Shown in pieces: positions 52,776 to 62,214 of a stretch of DNA of 64,000 bases. Both the position numbers and the translations under genes were made by a program. This DNA comes from Aminiphilus circumscriptus DSM 16581. Lineage in GTDB: Bacteria > Synergistota > Synergistia > Synergistales > Aminiphilaceae. Under the pieces are notes generated by a model. The model was not told where the DNA came from. It worked only from the letters and a program-made list of their open reading frames with translations, and did not search any database. The stretch covers positions 186,001-250,000 of the forward strand of contig NZ_JAFY01000002.1 of NCBI RefSeq assembly GCF_000526375.1. The letters are read 5' to 3'. The first letter of the stretch is position 1. Each line of letters opens with the position of its first letter.

Positions 52776-53783
52776 ATGGAGAACGGAAACGGATCGAGAG
52801 GAATCGCCGCGAAAGTCGTTCCCGACATGACGGAGGTGCTGCGGGCATGGCGCAGCCTTCAAGGAAAGGTGCACACCACTCCCTTTGAGCACTCTCCTTT
52901 TCTGAGCGATCGCTCCGGGGCAGAGGTCTTCGTCAAATGGGAAAATCTCCAGCGCTGCCGCTCTTTCAAGATACGGGGCGCGCTGAACCGGATGATGAAC
53001 CTCACGGCTTCGGAGCGCGCCGCGGGAGTCGTCACCGCGTCGAGCGGCAACCATGCCCAGGGCGTGGCCACGGCGGCCCGGATGCTTGGGGTGCAGGCCC
53101 TGATCTACGTACCCGAGACCTGCCCGGAGGTGAAACAGGAGGCCATCCGCCGCATCGGCGGCGACTTCGTGACGCTCCGGCGTTTCGGCCGCCTTTACGA
53201 CGACACCGAGGCGGAGGCGCTGCGGGTCTGTCGGGAGGAAGAGCGGATCTTCGTCTCCGCCTACGAGGACCGCTACGTGGTGGCCGGGCAGGGAACGGTG
53301 GGCGTGGAGATGTTCCTCGCCGAACCGGACCTGGAGGACATCGTCTGTCCTCTCAGCGGCGGCGGGCTTCTCGGCGGCATCACCGTCGCGGCGGGAGCGC
53401 TCGCACCGAAAGCCCGCCTCTGGGGTGCCCATGCAGCGGCCAATCCCTCGTGGGCCGAGGCGTTCCGTGCGGGCAAGGTGGTTCCCGTGGAGGAGCTGGA
53501 CTCTCTGGCGGACGCCCTCGGCGGCGCGGCGTCGAAGCATCTCTTTCCCTTTCTGCGGGAACGCCTGGCAGGTCTCGATGCTGTTTCGGAGCGGGAGATC
53601 GGGGAGGCCATCGCCTTTGTCCACCGAACGCACCACCAGGTGATCGAGGGCGGCGCCGCCACGTCGGTGGCGGCACTCCTCTCGGGGCGCCTTCCTCTCG
53701 AAGGACGCAAGGTGGGAGTGGTCGTCTCCGGTGGCAACATCGACGAAGGACGTCTGCTCCGTCTTCTCTGCCCGGGCGCGTAG
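52776..53783 (+). CDS. Threonine/serine dehydratase-like PLP enzyme
   Basis: Fold-type II PLP enzyme of 335 residues. The PLP lysine is in SFKIRGAL (Lys65), the substrate loop is SSGNHAQGVA, the phosphate loop SGGGLLGG, and the C-terminal VVSGGNID matches serine/threonine dehydratases. It lacks the regulatory ACT domain of biosynthetic IlvA, suggesting a catabolic enzyme (Thr to 2-oxobutanoate or Ser to pyruvate). The ATG at 52776 has GGAG about 13 nt upstream; an ATG at 52827 is an alternative. Serine racemase-type activity cannot be excluded. Confidence 0.87.
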   Translation: MENGNGSRGIAAKVVPDMTEVLRAWRSLQGKVHTTPFEHSPFLSDRSGAEVFVKWENLQRCRSFKIRGALNRMMNLTASERAAGVVTASSGNHAQGVATAARMLGVQALIYVPETCPEVKQEAIRRIGGDFVTLRRFGRLYDDTEAEALRVCREEERIFVSAYEDRYVVAGQGTVGVEMFLAEPDLEDIVCPLSGGGLLGGITVAAGALAPKARLWGAHAAANPSWAEAFRAGKVVPVEELDSLADALGGAASKHLFPFLRERLAGLDAVSEREIGEAIAFVHRTHHQVIEGGAATSVAALLSGRLPLEGRKVGVVVSGGNIDEGRLLRLLCPGA

Positions 53784-54028
53784 ACTCCCTCGCCCGGAAC
53801 ACACAACACAAAAACTGAAAAAATCGCTTGACGCTCCCGGAGAGAACCCACCGAAACAAGAGGGTGTTTTCTCCATGCACCATTCGGAAACTGGAGAAAG
53901 CCTGTTTCGGATTCGGCTTTCAGGCAGAAGACACGCATCGCACCAAAAGGGCCAAAACGCGGAACGGCTCGGGGAAATGCCGCCGCGCCCGCGGCGGAAA
54001 ATGGTTTCTTTCAAGGGAGGAATGCCCC

Positions 54029-55147
54029 ATGTACATCGCCGAGTTCGGTGTGGAAGAGTGGATGAACACTTACGAGACCAGGGCGCGCCACAATGTGGCG
54101 GAAACCTGCGTGGAATCGCTCACGGTGAAGGAACTGCTGACGCTGGTGGGAAATCGGGAGGAGCACCTTGCCGCGCTGGAGCGGACCCATCTCACCTACG
54201 GGGATATTCCGGGATCGGAGCGGCTTCGGGGAGCCATCTCCTCCCTCTATCGGAGCAGGACCGCCGAGGACGTGCTCGTCACCGGCGGCGGCATCGCCGC
54301 GAACTTCCTCGCCCTCTGGAGCCTCACGGAGCCGGGGGACCACGTGGTGGCCCTGCTCCCCACCTATCAGCAGCTCTACTCGCTTCCCGAGTCCTTCGGC
54401 GCACAGGTTACCCGCCTCTTTGCCCGGGCGGAGAACTCCTTTCTGCCCGACCTCGACGCCCTGCGGAAGGCCGTCTCGGACAAAACGAAACTGATCGTGC
54501 TGAACTACCCCAACAACCCCACGGGCGCGAAGCTCGACGAAGCCCTGATGAAGGAGATCGTTGCCATCGCGGACCGTTGCGGCGCATGGATTCTCTGCGA
54601 TGAAATCTACCGGGGACTCGAACACGACGCCCCCTACGGCACCCCTTCCTTCGTCGATCTCTACGACCGGGCCATCAGCACGGGAAGCGTCTCCAAGGTC
54701 TATTCTCTCGCGGGGCTCCGCACGGGGTGGCTCACGGGTCCCAGGGACTTTCTCCGAACCTGTTTCCAGCACAGGGATTACACCACCATTTCCTGCGGCC
54801 GTCTCGACGACTACCTCGCGACGCTGGCGCTGGAGCACCGTGCGGTCATCCTGGAGCGCAACCTTCCCCTGGTGCGCACCAACGCGGCACTCCTCGCCGA
54901 CTGGGTCGCCGCGGAACCCCGCGTCTCCTGCCTGCCGCCGAAGGCGGGAACCACCGCCCTGCTCCGGCTGGACATCCCCGTGTCCTCCGAGGAATTCTGC
55001 CGTCGTCTCCTGGAGGAGGCGGGGGCGCTCCTCGTTCCCGGAGAGTGCTTCGAGATCCCGTACACCGCGCGCATCGGCTTCGCCCCGAAGACGGAGACGC
55101 TCCGGGACGGCGTGGGCGCCCTCTCGGGCTTCCTGAAGCGGCTCTGA
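54029..55147 (+). CDS. Class I/II PLP-dependent aminotransferase
   Basis: Enzyme of 372 residues in the aspartate-aminotransferase fold: LNYPNNPTGAKL, ILCDEIYRGLE, the PLP-lysine segment SVSKVYSLAGLRTGW, and a C-terminal Arg in ARIGF. It is similar in style to VioD/capreomycidine-synthase-type and arginine-related aminotransferases, but the substrate is undetermined. AAGGGAGG precedes the ATG. It follows the dehydratase gene with a 245-bp gap and could be independently transcribed. Confidence 0.87.
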   Translation: MYIAEFGVEEWMNTYETRARHNVAETCVESLTVKELLTLVGNREEHLAALERTHLTYGDIPGSERLRGAISSLYRSRTAEDVLVTGGGIAANFLALWSLTEPGDHVVALLPTYQQLYSLPESFGAQVTRLFARAENSFLPDLDALRKAVSDKTKLIVLNYPNNPTGAKLDEALMKEIVAIADRCGAWILCDEIYRGLEHDAPYGTPSFVDLYDRAISTGSVSKVYSLAGLRTGWLTGPRDFLRTCFQHRDYTTISCGRLDDYLATLALEHRAVILERNLPLVRTNAALLADWVAAEPRVSCLPPKAGTTALLRLDIPVSSEEFCRRLLEEAGALLVPGECFEIPYTARIGFAPKTETLRDGVGALSGFLKRL

Positions 55148-55305
55148 GCGGCATTGGACGCTCAGACGATCCGGTCGAAGGGGCGCAGGCGCCACACGGC
55201 GGACGGATACCGTGCGGAGCGCGGCAGACAACCCCGGCGTCTCTCGGCCGAAGCCGGAACAACAGCCGGGCTTCCTCCGTAAAAAGCGACGTACCTACAG
55301 ACGAC

Positions 55306-55331
55306 AAGGGGATGCCCGAAAGCACCCCCTT
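55306..55331. terminator. Hairpin between convergent aminotransferase and icd genes
   Basis: AAGGGGATGC (55306-55315) pairs with GCACCCCCTT (55322-55331) with one mismatch and a 6-nt loop, in the 258-bp gap between two convergent genes. T-runs are short. Confidence 0.45.
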
Positions 55332-55405
55332 GTCCGGCACAGGGAAGGATGGTTTCAACGTCGTCCTGCGTACCCTTCCTTATCGATACAGCGGCATCCG
55401 ATGCG

Positions 55406-56638
55406 TCAGCGACAGCTTCGACCCGCTTCCCCGCTTTTCTCGAGCCGGAGCCGGATTTCACGGAGGAACTCCTCGGATCCGACGATTTTCTTGGAGGGAT
55501 GCGTGCTCAGAATCCCCAGATCCCTGGTCATCACACCTTCCTCTATGGTCCGGAGGGAACTCCTCTCCAGGCGATCCGCGAACGCCGCGAGATCGGCCAG
55601 TCCATCCAGTTCACCCCGCTTGCGAAGGGCTCCCGTCCAGGCAAACAGCGTCGCCATGGGATTGGTTGAGGTGGGATTGCCCTTCAGGTGCTCGTAGTAG
55701 TGGCGCGTCACGGTTCCGTGCGCCGCTTCGTATTCGTATTTCCCGTCGGGGGAGACGAGCACCGAGCTCATCATGGCAAGACTCCCGAAAGCGGAGGCAA
55801 CCATGTCGGACATGACATCGCCGTCGTAGTTCTTGCATGCCCAGATGAACCCGCCCTCGGAGCGGACGGCCCGCGCGACAGCGTCATCGATGAGCGTGTA
55901 GAAATATTCGATCCGGCTCGCCTCGAACTTTTCCCTGTACTCACTCTCGAAAATCTCCGCGAAGATGTCCTTGAAACGGTGATCGTATTTCTTGGAGATC
56001 GTGTCCTTCGTGGAAAACCAGAGATCCTGCCTCATGTCCAGGGCAAAACGGAAGCAGGCCCTGGCGAAATTGGCGATGGATTCGTCCAGGTTGTGCATGC
56101 CGAGAAGCACGCCCGAGCCTTCGAAATCATGGACGACGAGCCGTGTCTCTCCACCTTTCCCGTCGGTGAAGACCAGCTCGGCCCGCCCCTTGCCGGGGAT
56201 ATACATCTCCACGTCCCTGTAGATGTCGCCGTAGGCGTGCCGGGCGAGAGTGATCGGCTTCTTCCAGGTTCTCACGAAGGGTTCGATGCAGTCGACCAGG
56301 ATGGGAACGCGGAAGACCGTGCCGTCCAGGATCGCACGGATCGTGCCGTTGGGGCTCTTCCACATCTCCTTCAACTTGTATTCCTCGACGCGCTGCGCGT
56401 TGGGCGTAACGGTGGCACACTTCACCGCAACCCCGAGTCTCCGCGTGGCATGCGCGGCGGCAACAGTCACCTCGTCGTTCGTCTCGTTCCGATGTTCCAG
56501 CCCGAGGTCATAGTATTCAGTCCTGAGGTCCACGTATGGTTCGATCAGCGTCTGTTTAAGCATTTTCCAGATGATCCGGGTCATTTCGTCCCCGTCCATC
56601 TCCACCAGCGGTGTCGTCATTCGGATCTTCGTCGTCAT
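55406..56638 (-). CDS. icd: NADP-dependent isocitrate dehydrogenase
   Basis: Enzyme of 410 residues of the eukaryote-like (subfamily II) type: [32 protein letters not shown], the metal-site motif [12 protein letters not shown], and [23 protein letters not shown] for NADP. It oxidises isocitrate to 2-oxoglutarate and CO2. The ATG at 56638 overlaps the aconitase stop (ATGA). It is the last gene of the tricarboxylate operon. Confidence 0.95.
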   Translation of the reverse strand: MTTKIRMTTPLVEMDGDEMTRIIWKMLKQTLIEPYVDLRTEYYDLGLEHRNETNDEVTVAAAHATRRLGVAVKCATVTPNAQRVEEYKLKEMWKSPNGTIRAILDGTVFRVPILVDCIEPFVRTWKKPITLARHAYGDIYRDVEMYIPGKGRAELVFTDGKGGETRLVVHDFEGSGVLLGMHNLDESIANFARACFRFALDMRQDLWFSTKDTISKKYDHRFKDIFAEIFESEYREKFEASRIEYFYTLIDDAVARAVRSEGGFIWACKNYDGDVMSDMVASAFGSLAMMSSVLVSPDGKYEYEAAHGTVTRHYYEHLKGNPTSTNPMATLFAWTGALRKRGELDGLADLAAFADRLERSSLRTIEEGVMTRDLGILSTHPSKKIVGSEEFLREIRLRLEKSGEAGRSCR

Positions 56639-58578
56639 TTGAATCGCTCCCGTTCCCTCAGACAGATTCTTGCGTGGTTCAGCGCACCACCCGCCTGCAG
56701 CAGCTCTTTTTCCAGCGGCAAGAGCGGGAGACGAATCCTGTACATCTCGTTCCGCGTTTCGTTCCGGACCAAAAGAACCCCCGCCTCCACGGCGGCGTAC
56801 AATCCCTCCGCGGAGAGGAAATCTCCCTGTTTGATCCGGTCGTAGTCACCCTCTTCGTCGAAGACCAGAGGGGCGATGCCCATGTTGATCAGGTTCTTGC
56901 GGTGGATTCTCGCGTAGGACTTAGCGAGAACCGCCTTGACCCCCAGATGCCGGGGCGCGAGAGCCGCGTGCTCCCGGCTCGATCCCTGACCGTAGTTACA
57001 TCCCCCCACGATGAGCCCGCCCCCGGCAGCCACGGCCCGGTCGTAAAAGGTCTCGTCCACCGTGGCGAAGCAGAACCTGGAAATGGCGGGAACATTGGAG
57101 CGGTAGGGCATGACCTTCGCTCCGGCGGGCATGATGTGATCCGTGGTGATGTTGTCTCCCACCTTCAGGAGAACCTCTCCCCTCACGGTCTCCGCAAGGG
57201 GAGGGAAGGGAGGCAGCGACCTGATGTTCGGGCCGCGGCGGATCTCGATCCCCGATCCGTCCACTGGCGGCACCAGAATCATCCGGTCGTCGATGTGGAA
57301 CCGGGACGGAACCGGGACGGAGATGGGGTTCCCGAGCGTCCTCGGATCGGTGAGCCTGCCCGTGAGCGCCGAGGCGGCGGCGGTCTCCACGCTCGCGAGA
57401 AACACCTTCGCGTCCTTCGTTCCGCTCCGGCCCTCGAAATTACGGTTGCTCGTGCGGAGCGACGTACCCCCCGAGCAGGGGGACTGGCCGATGCCGATGC
57501 ACGGACCGCAGGCACTCTCCAGAATGCGCGCCCCCGCCGCGATGAGATCCGCCAGTGCGCCGCTCTGGGCGATCATGTGCAGAACCTGACGACTTCCGGG
57601 GGCCACCACGAGGCTGGTGTTCTCCGCCACGAGCTTTCCCTTCAGGATCGCCGCGGCACGGGACAGGTCCACGTAAGACGAGTTGGTGCAGCTGCCAATG
57701 AAAACCTGGTTCAGAGACAGTCCCGCCGCTTCGCGCACGGGAACAACGTTGTCGGGAAAATGAGGGAGCGCCACGAGAGGTTCGAGCGTCGAAAGATCGA
57801 TTTCCAGGACCTCGTCGTACATCGCATCATCGTCCGCCTGGAGGGGAACGAAGGCATCGCCGCGCCCCTGGGCCTCCAAAAATTCCCTCGTGCGCCCGTC
57901 GCTGGGAAAGACGGAGCTGGTCGCCCCAAGTTCCGCCCCCATGTTCGTGATGGTCCCCCGTTCCGGAACGGAAAGACACGCCACGCCGGGACCGCCGTAT
58001 TCGATGATTTTCCCCACGCCGCCGCTGCAGGTGAGACGACGCAGGACTTCGAGAATCACATCCTTCGCCGCCACCCAGGGAGGGAGCGATCCCTTCAGTT
58101 CAACCCTGGTGACCCGCGGCATGGAGAACGTGAAGGGACGCCCCGCCATGGCAAGGGCGAGATCCACACCACCCACAGCGATGGCGAGCATGCCCATGCC
58201 TCCCGCAGTGGGTGTGTGGCTGTCCGTTCCCAGAAGAAACTTCCCCGGGGCGGCGAAGCGCTCCAAATGCACCTGGTGGCAGATACCGTTCCCCGCCCGG
58301 GAGAAGTGCACGCCAAACCTGGCCGCCACATCCTGCAGGTAGAGATGGTCGTCCGCGTTCTCGAATCCCACCTGCAGCGTCTGGTGATCCGCATAGCTCA
58401 CGGCAAGGCCCACCTGAACCCTGGGTATTCCGATGGCCTCGAACTGAATGAAAGCCATGGTACCGGCGGAATCGGGGTTGAGTGTCTGGTCCACCTTCAG
58501 GGAAAGTTCCTCTCCCGGCGCCAAGGAACCTTCGACAAAATGAGACCGAACGAGTTTTTCAACAATGCTGTAGCCCAT
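56635..58578 (-). CDS. acn: Aconitate hydratase (short bacterial type)
   Basis: Iron-sulfur enzyme of 647 residues, interconverting citrate, cis-aconitate and isocitrate. The cluster cysteines lie in GSCTNSS and [29 protein letters not shown] and the C-terminal swivel domain motif [17 protein letters not shown] are clear. The ATG at 58578 is preferred over a TTG three codons upstream because GGGGAG is about 9 nt from the former. Confidence 0.94.
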   Translation of the reverse strand: MGYSIVEKLVRSHFVEGSLAPGEELSLKVDQTLNPDSAGTMAFIQFEAIGIPRVQVGLAVSYADHQTLQVGFENADDHLYLQDVAARFGVHFSRAGNGICHQVHLERFAAPGKFLLGTDSHTPTAGGMGMLAIAVGGVDLALAMAGRPFTFSMPRVTRVELKGSLPPWVAAKDVILEVLRRLTCSGGVGKIIEYGGPGVACLSVPERGTITNMGAELGATSSVFPSDGRTREFLEAQGRGDAFVPLQADDDAMYDEVLEIDLSTLEPLVALPHFPDNVVPVREAAGLSLNQVFIGSCTNSSYVDLSRAAAILKGKLVAENTSLVVAPGSRQVLHMIAQSGALADLIAAGARILESACGPCIGIGQSPCSGGTSLRTSNRNFEGRSGTKDAKVFLASVETAAASALTGRLTDPRTLGNPISVPVPSRFHIDDRMILVPPVDGSGIEIRRGPNIRSLPPFPPLAETVRGEVLLKVGDNITTDHIMPAGAKVMPYRSNVPAISRFCFATVDETFYDRAVAAGGGLIVGGCNYGQGSSREHAALAPRHLGVKAVLAKSYARIHRKNLINMGIAPLVFDEEGDYDRIKQGDFLSAEGLYAAVEAGVLLVRNETRNEMYRIRLPLLPLEKELLQAGGALNHARICLRERERFK

Positions 58579-58593
58579 CGGCAGCAACTCCCC

Positions 58594-59745
58594 TCATGCG
58601 ACCGTTTTTTCCGGGATGCAGAGATCTCCCGCAAGGATGCGCCTCGCGGTTCTGTCCATACCCACAAAGGCTACGTTTTTTCCGTCCGCGGTCAGTCCCA
58701 CTCGGATTTCGGCGATGCCCCCGGGATGCCCCAGACGGAAGAGTCTTTCCTCCGCGCCGCAGTTTCCGCGGGCTGTCCGGAAGGGGACCGTTCCCTCAAG
58801 GAGACACGCGGCGGCAAGACAATAGAGGGCGCTGGCGGCAAAGGTCCGGTGAACGCGCCCCAGTGACAGCATTCTCGCCAGGACATCGATATCCTCTGCG
58901 CGGATGCGCTCGCCCGATTCGGCCACATAGTCCCGAGGGGGTGCCACCAACGCAATCTTCGGCACGGCAGGGGTCGTTTTCCGGGCTTCCTCGGGAGATT
59001 TCGCCCACCCGAGCGACACCGCCGCCTGATCCCTGATGCTGTTGAGCGTCTCCAGAAGTTCCTCCCTCGAAGAGAGGAGCGCGTTTGCTTCGGTCCCGTC
59101 GAGACCGAACGCATCGGCCTCGACGAAGACGATGGGGTTGACGATGTCCGCCAGGGTGATCTCAAAGACGTCTTCCCCGACCCGAAGGTGTGTGCGCGTT
59201 CCCAAGGGAAAGGAAGAGCCCGTCTTTCCTCCTCCGGGGTTCAGGATACTGATGCGGATCCTTGCGCCGGGACGGACGAGTCCGGACATCAGGAACGAGC
59301 CGTCCGCCCTTGCTTTTCCGTTCTCCAGGGGCACATGGATGCGGAGCGTCCTGTCGATGTTCGTGTCGTACACGACGACCTCCACGCTCTCCTGTCCTGG
59401 CGAGACGGGAACGAGTCCTTCGTCCACGGCAAAGGCTCCTGCGGCGCTCATGAGATTGCCACAGGTCCCTGCCGTGTCGGCAACGGGCACTCCGATACCC
59501 ACCTGGACGAAGGTGTAGTTCGCGTGCACGCCCTCCTTCGCGGAGGGAGCCATGACGACACACTTGCTGGTATGTGAGGTCCCCGCGCCGAGACCGTCCA
59601 CCTGGGAGGGATTCCAGCAATCCACCGCGTGAAGAAAGATCCGTCGCCGCTCCTCCGGATCCGTCGGAAGATCCTTCCCGTGAAAGAAGACGCCCCGGCT
59701 CGTGCCGCCCCGGTACACGACACAGGGAACGGTCATCTGAGGCAT
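58594..59745 (-). CDS. PrpF-family isomerase, copy 1
   Basis: Protein of 383 residues of the PrpF/DapF-like fold: CVVYRGGTSRGVFFH at the start, GAGTSHTSKCVV, ADTAGTCGNLMSAAGAFAV and NPGGGKTG. PrpF isomerises 2-methylaconitate; relatives act on 4-oxalomesaconate or methylitaconate. The ATG at 59745 overlaps the second prpF gene by 13 nt and follows AGGAGG. Two diverged PrpF genes in one operon suggests either a heteromer or two related substrates. Confidence 0.9.
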   Translation of the reverse strand: MPQMTVPCVVYRGGTSRGVFFHGKDLPTDPEERRRIFLHAVDCWNPSQVDGLGAGTSHTSKCVVMAPSAKEGVHANYTFVQVGIGVPVADTAGTCGNLMSAAGAFAVDEGLVPVSPGQESVEVVVYDTNIDRTLRIHVPLENGKARADGSFLMSGLVRPGARIRISILNPGGGKTGSSFPLGTRTHLRVGEDVFEITLADIVNPIVFVEADAFGLDGTEANALLSSREELLETLNSIRDQAAVSLGWAKSPEEARKTTPAVPKIALVAPPRDYVAESGERIRAEDIDVLARMLSLGRVHRTFAASALYCLAAACLLEGTVPFRTARGNCGAEERLFRLGHPGGIAEIRVGLTADGKNVAFVGMDRTARRILAGDLCIPEKTVA

Positions 59746-60890
59746 GGTTCTCCGCCTCCTTTTCCGTCCTCCGGAACATAGACGTGACCGTCCATCAGCC
59801 TTCGAGCGCTCCGCTCCACGCCGATCTTCGCGATGCGTCCGTTTTCCTCGGTGATATGAAGATTCATGGCACCGTAGGGCTGCCCAAGGCGCAGAACCTT
59901 TTGGGATCCCTCGGGAAAAGTTCCCAAAAGCTCGTTCACCACCGTCCCCGGGATCACCGCCGCCGCTGCGGTGCAGACGGCTCCGGAAACCATATAGGCC
60001 CTGTGCATCTTCTGCATCGAGGCGGCGCGGCCCAGAAAATCGACCTCGTCGGCCTCCACGATCTTTCCCTCCGCCGTCCGGTAGGCGGCGGAGCGGGCGA
60101 AGAAACCGATCTTCGGCACGTCCGGCGCGGTCAGCATGGACGTCATCCCCGTGTGCTCGGCGATTCGCCCGCAAAGGACCTTCCGCACTGTTTCGAGGGT
60201 CTCCAGAATCTCCGGCCTCGCCTCGATCTCCCCGGGCAGCTCGTCACCCCGCAGGCCGAGATTTTCCGCGAGGAGAAACACCATGGGCAGTCCCGCATCG
60301 ACTACGGACACATCGAAGACCCGCCCGTCGGGGAGAATCACCCTCTCGCGAACCTGTCCAGTGGGCAGCATCGATCCTGTGATCCCCCCCACGGGGTCGC
60401 AGAACTCCACCACGATGCGCGACCCCGGAAAGGGAACTCCGGGAATGCGAAAATCCCCCTCGCAGACGGGACGCCCCTCCGTCACCGGAACGGTCACGTG
60501 GATGCACTGCCGCACGTTCAGCGAGTAGAGGCGCACGGTCGTCGCCGGAGCACGGCTTCTCACCAGCCCCTCTTCGAGGGCGAACAGCCCCGCCGCGGAG
60601 GCCAGGTTGCCGCAGGTTCCGTTCCAGGCGACCTCGGGCCGATCCAGCAGGACTTGCCCCAGATCGTAGTCGAGATCCGCGTCCTCCCTCTCCGAGCGGG
60701 AGAGAACCGCCACCTTGCTCGTCAGCGAGTTCGCACCGCCGAGCCCGTCTATCTGCCTCAGGTCGGGACTGCCCATGAGACGCAGGAGAACGCGGTCCCG
60801 TTCATCTCCCGCTGGAGGAAGGTCCTCCGCGCGAAAGACAACGCCCTTGCTCGTTCCGCCCCGAAACAGGGCGCAGGGAATCTTTCTCAT
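59733..60890 (-). CDS. PrpF-family isomerase, copy 2
   Basis: Protein of 385 residues, same family: CALFRGGTSKGVVF, GLGGANSLTSKVAVLS, WNGTCGNLASAAGLFAL and DPVGGITGSMLPTG. Clearly related to the neighbouring PrpF but well diverged. AGGAG precedes the ATG, and the gene starts 9 bp after larA. It should shift a double bond in an aconitate-like acid. Confidence 0.9.
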   Translation of the reverse strand: MRKIPCALFRGGTSKGVVFRAEDLPPAGDERDRVLLRLMGSPDLRQIDGLGGANSLTSKVAVLSRSEREDADLDYDLGQVLLDRPEVAWNGTCGNLASAAGLFALEEGLVRSRAPATTVRLYSLNVRQCIHVTVPVTEGRPVCEGDFRIPGVPFPGSRIVVEFCDPVGGITGSMLPTGQVRERVILPDGRVFDVSVVDAGLPMVFLLAENLGLRGDELPGEIEARPEILETLETVRKVLCGRIAEHTGMTSMLTAPDVPKIGFFARSAAYRTAEGKIVEADEVDFLGRAASMQKMHRAYMVSGAVCTAAAAVIPGTVVNELLGTFPEGSQKVLRLGQPYGAMNLHITEENGRIAKIGVERSARRLMDGHVYVPEDGKGGGEPCLR

Positions 60891-60899
60891 GGCTGCTCC

Positions 60900-62177
60900 T
60901 CACTCCTCGTGAATGACCGGGATGATGTCCGACGCGTAGGGAATCACGAGAAACATCGCATCCTCTCCGTAATGCGCCAGGGCATCTTGGATTCCTTCCT
61001 CTAGCGACGCATAGGAGAGCATGAACATGCGCTCCGCCTCGTCCTTCGGCACCTTGCTGCACGCCAGCCCGAGACGGTGCTTGAGAAGAGCCCTGGCGTA
61101 CATGTAGGCCTTCGCGGTGGACTCCGCAGTGAACCCCTCCCGGGTGTACTTCTCCACGAGCTCCTCCGGGTGGTTCGCCTCCTGGAGAAGTTTGCCGAAC
61201 TTGCCCGCCCCGTCCGGCGCCTCCGCACAGAGAATGATCTGTCCTCCGGGACGGCAGGCGAGCTCGGCGCAGGAACAGGCTTTCTGCGACTGGTGCAGGT
61301 CGAAGTCCCTCGGATACCCTCCAGGGCTCACGATGACCACGTCAGCCCTGGAGGGAAGGTCCACCTCCCAGATGGAACGGCAGATCTCCACGCCCACTTT
61401 GTGGGCCTCGGCGAGATCCCCCGCCACGGTGGCGACCATCTCCCTCTCCACGTTGTCCACCGTGTTGACGATGAAATCGATACCCACCATCCGTGCTGCG
61501 TCGAGAGCATGTTCGTGGAAGGGATTCCCCGAGATCCACCCCATGGAGGGATCCTTCGGCCGAATGGGAAACGAATGGTGTGTCCGCAGACACGCGAGCC
61601 CGGAAATGCCGGGAACGACGCTCTTCCGTCCGCCGGAGAACCCCGCGGAATGATGCGGCGTAATGAGCCCTGTGGTGATCTTCACCTCTGCGGCAGCAAA
61701 TTCCCTGTTGATCTGCACGGTCACACCGCCGGGTGTCTTACCGAGCGTGACGAGCGTCTCCTCGTCCCCGGCGCGATGGTGCACGATGCGGAAACGTTCC
61801 ACCACTGCGTCGCCGAACATGGAACGCAGTTCTTCGTCGGTATTCACCCGGTGAATGCCGTAGGCCACGACGAGGAAGATATTCCCGTCCTCCAGGCCCA
61901 CCTCGTTCAGCTCCCGGGCGATTTCCTCCACCAGGAGACCTCCGGGATAGGGGCGGGTGATATCGTTGACGACGATTCCGGCAGTTCTTTTTCCCCGGGC
62001 GATTTCCCGAAGCGTCCCGGAGCCTATGGGATTCCGCAGGGCACGCCGCACTTCCTCCCGTTCGTCCGGCACGCCGGGAACACTTTTCGGTTTTGCGACG
62101 GCAACGAGGTTGGGAACGAGAGCCTTCACATGCCCCTTTCCCACAGGAACGACGACTTCGGTGCACTCTCTTCTCAC
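60900..62177 (-). CDS. LarA-family nickel-dependent 2-hydroxyacid racemase
   Basis: Protein of 425 residues of the lactate racemase (LarA) superfamily: VNDITRPYP, VAYGIHR, and the nickel-pincer cofactor segment TGLITPHHSAGFSGGRKSVVPG with the conserved His-His and Lys. The cofactor-making larBCE genes are not in this window. The GTG at 62177 is chosen over one at 62186 because AGGAG directly abuts the latter and is 9 nt from the former. In this operon it more likely racemises a malate- or hydroxy-tricarboxylate-like acid than lactate. Confidence 0.85.
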   Translation of the reverse strand: MRRECTEVVVPVGKGHVKALVPNLVAVAKPKSVPGVPDEREEVRRALRNPIGSGTLREIARGKRTAGIVVNDITRPYPGGLLVEEIARELNEVGLEDGNIFLVVAYGIHRVNTDEELRSMFGDAVVERFRIVHHRAGDEETLVTLGKTPGGVTVQINREFAAAEVKITTGLITPHHSAGFSGGRKSVVPGISGLACLRTHHSFPIRPKDPSMGWISGNPFHEHALDAARMVGIDFIVNTVDNVEREMVATVAGDLAEAHKVGVEICRSIWEVDLPSRADVVIVSPGGYPRDFDLHQSQKACSCAELACRPGGQIILCAEAPDGAGKFGKLLQEANHPEELVEKYTREGFTAESTAKAYMYARALLKHRLGLACSKVPKDEAERMFMLSYASLEEGIQDALAHYGEDAMFLVIPYASDIIPVIHEE

Positions 62178-62214
62178 GGACGACACCTCCTGTTCCGGCG
62201 ATCCTTCGTAGCCG

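Noticed and set aside
56611-58866. 751-residue plus-strand frame opposite aconitase
   Set aside because: Antisense to a protein with complete aconitase motifs; composition biased and no start signals.
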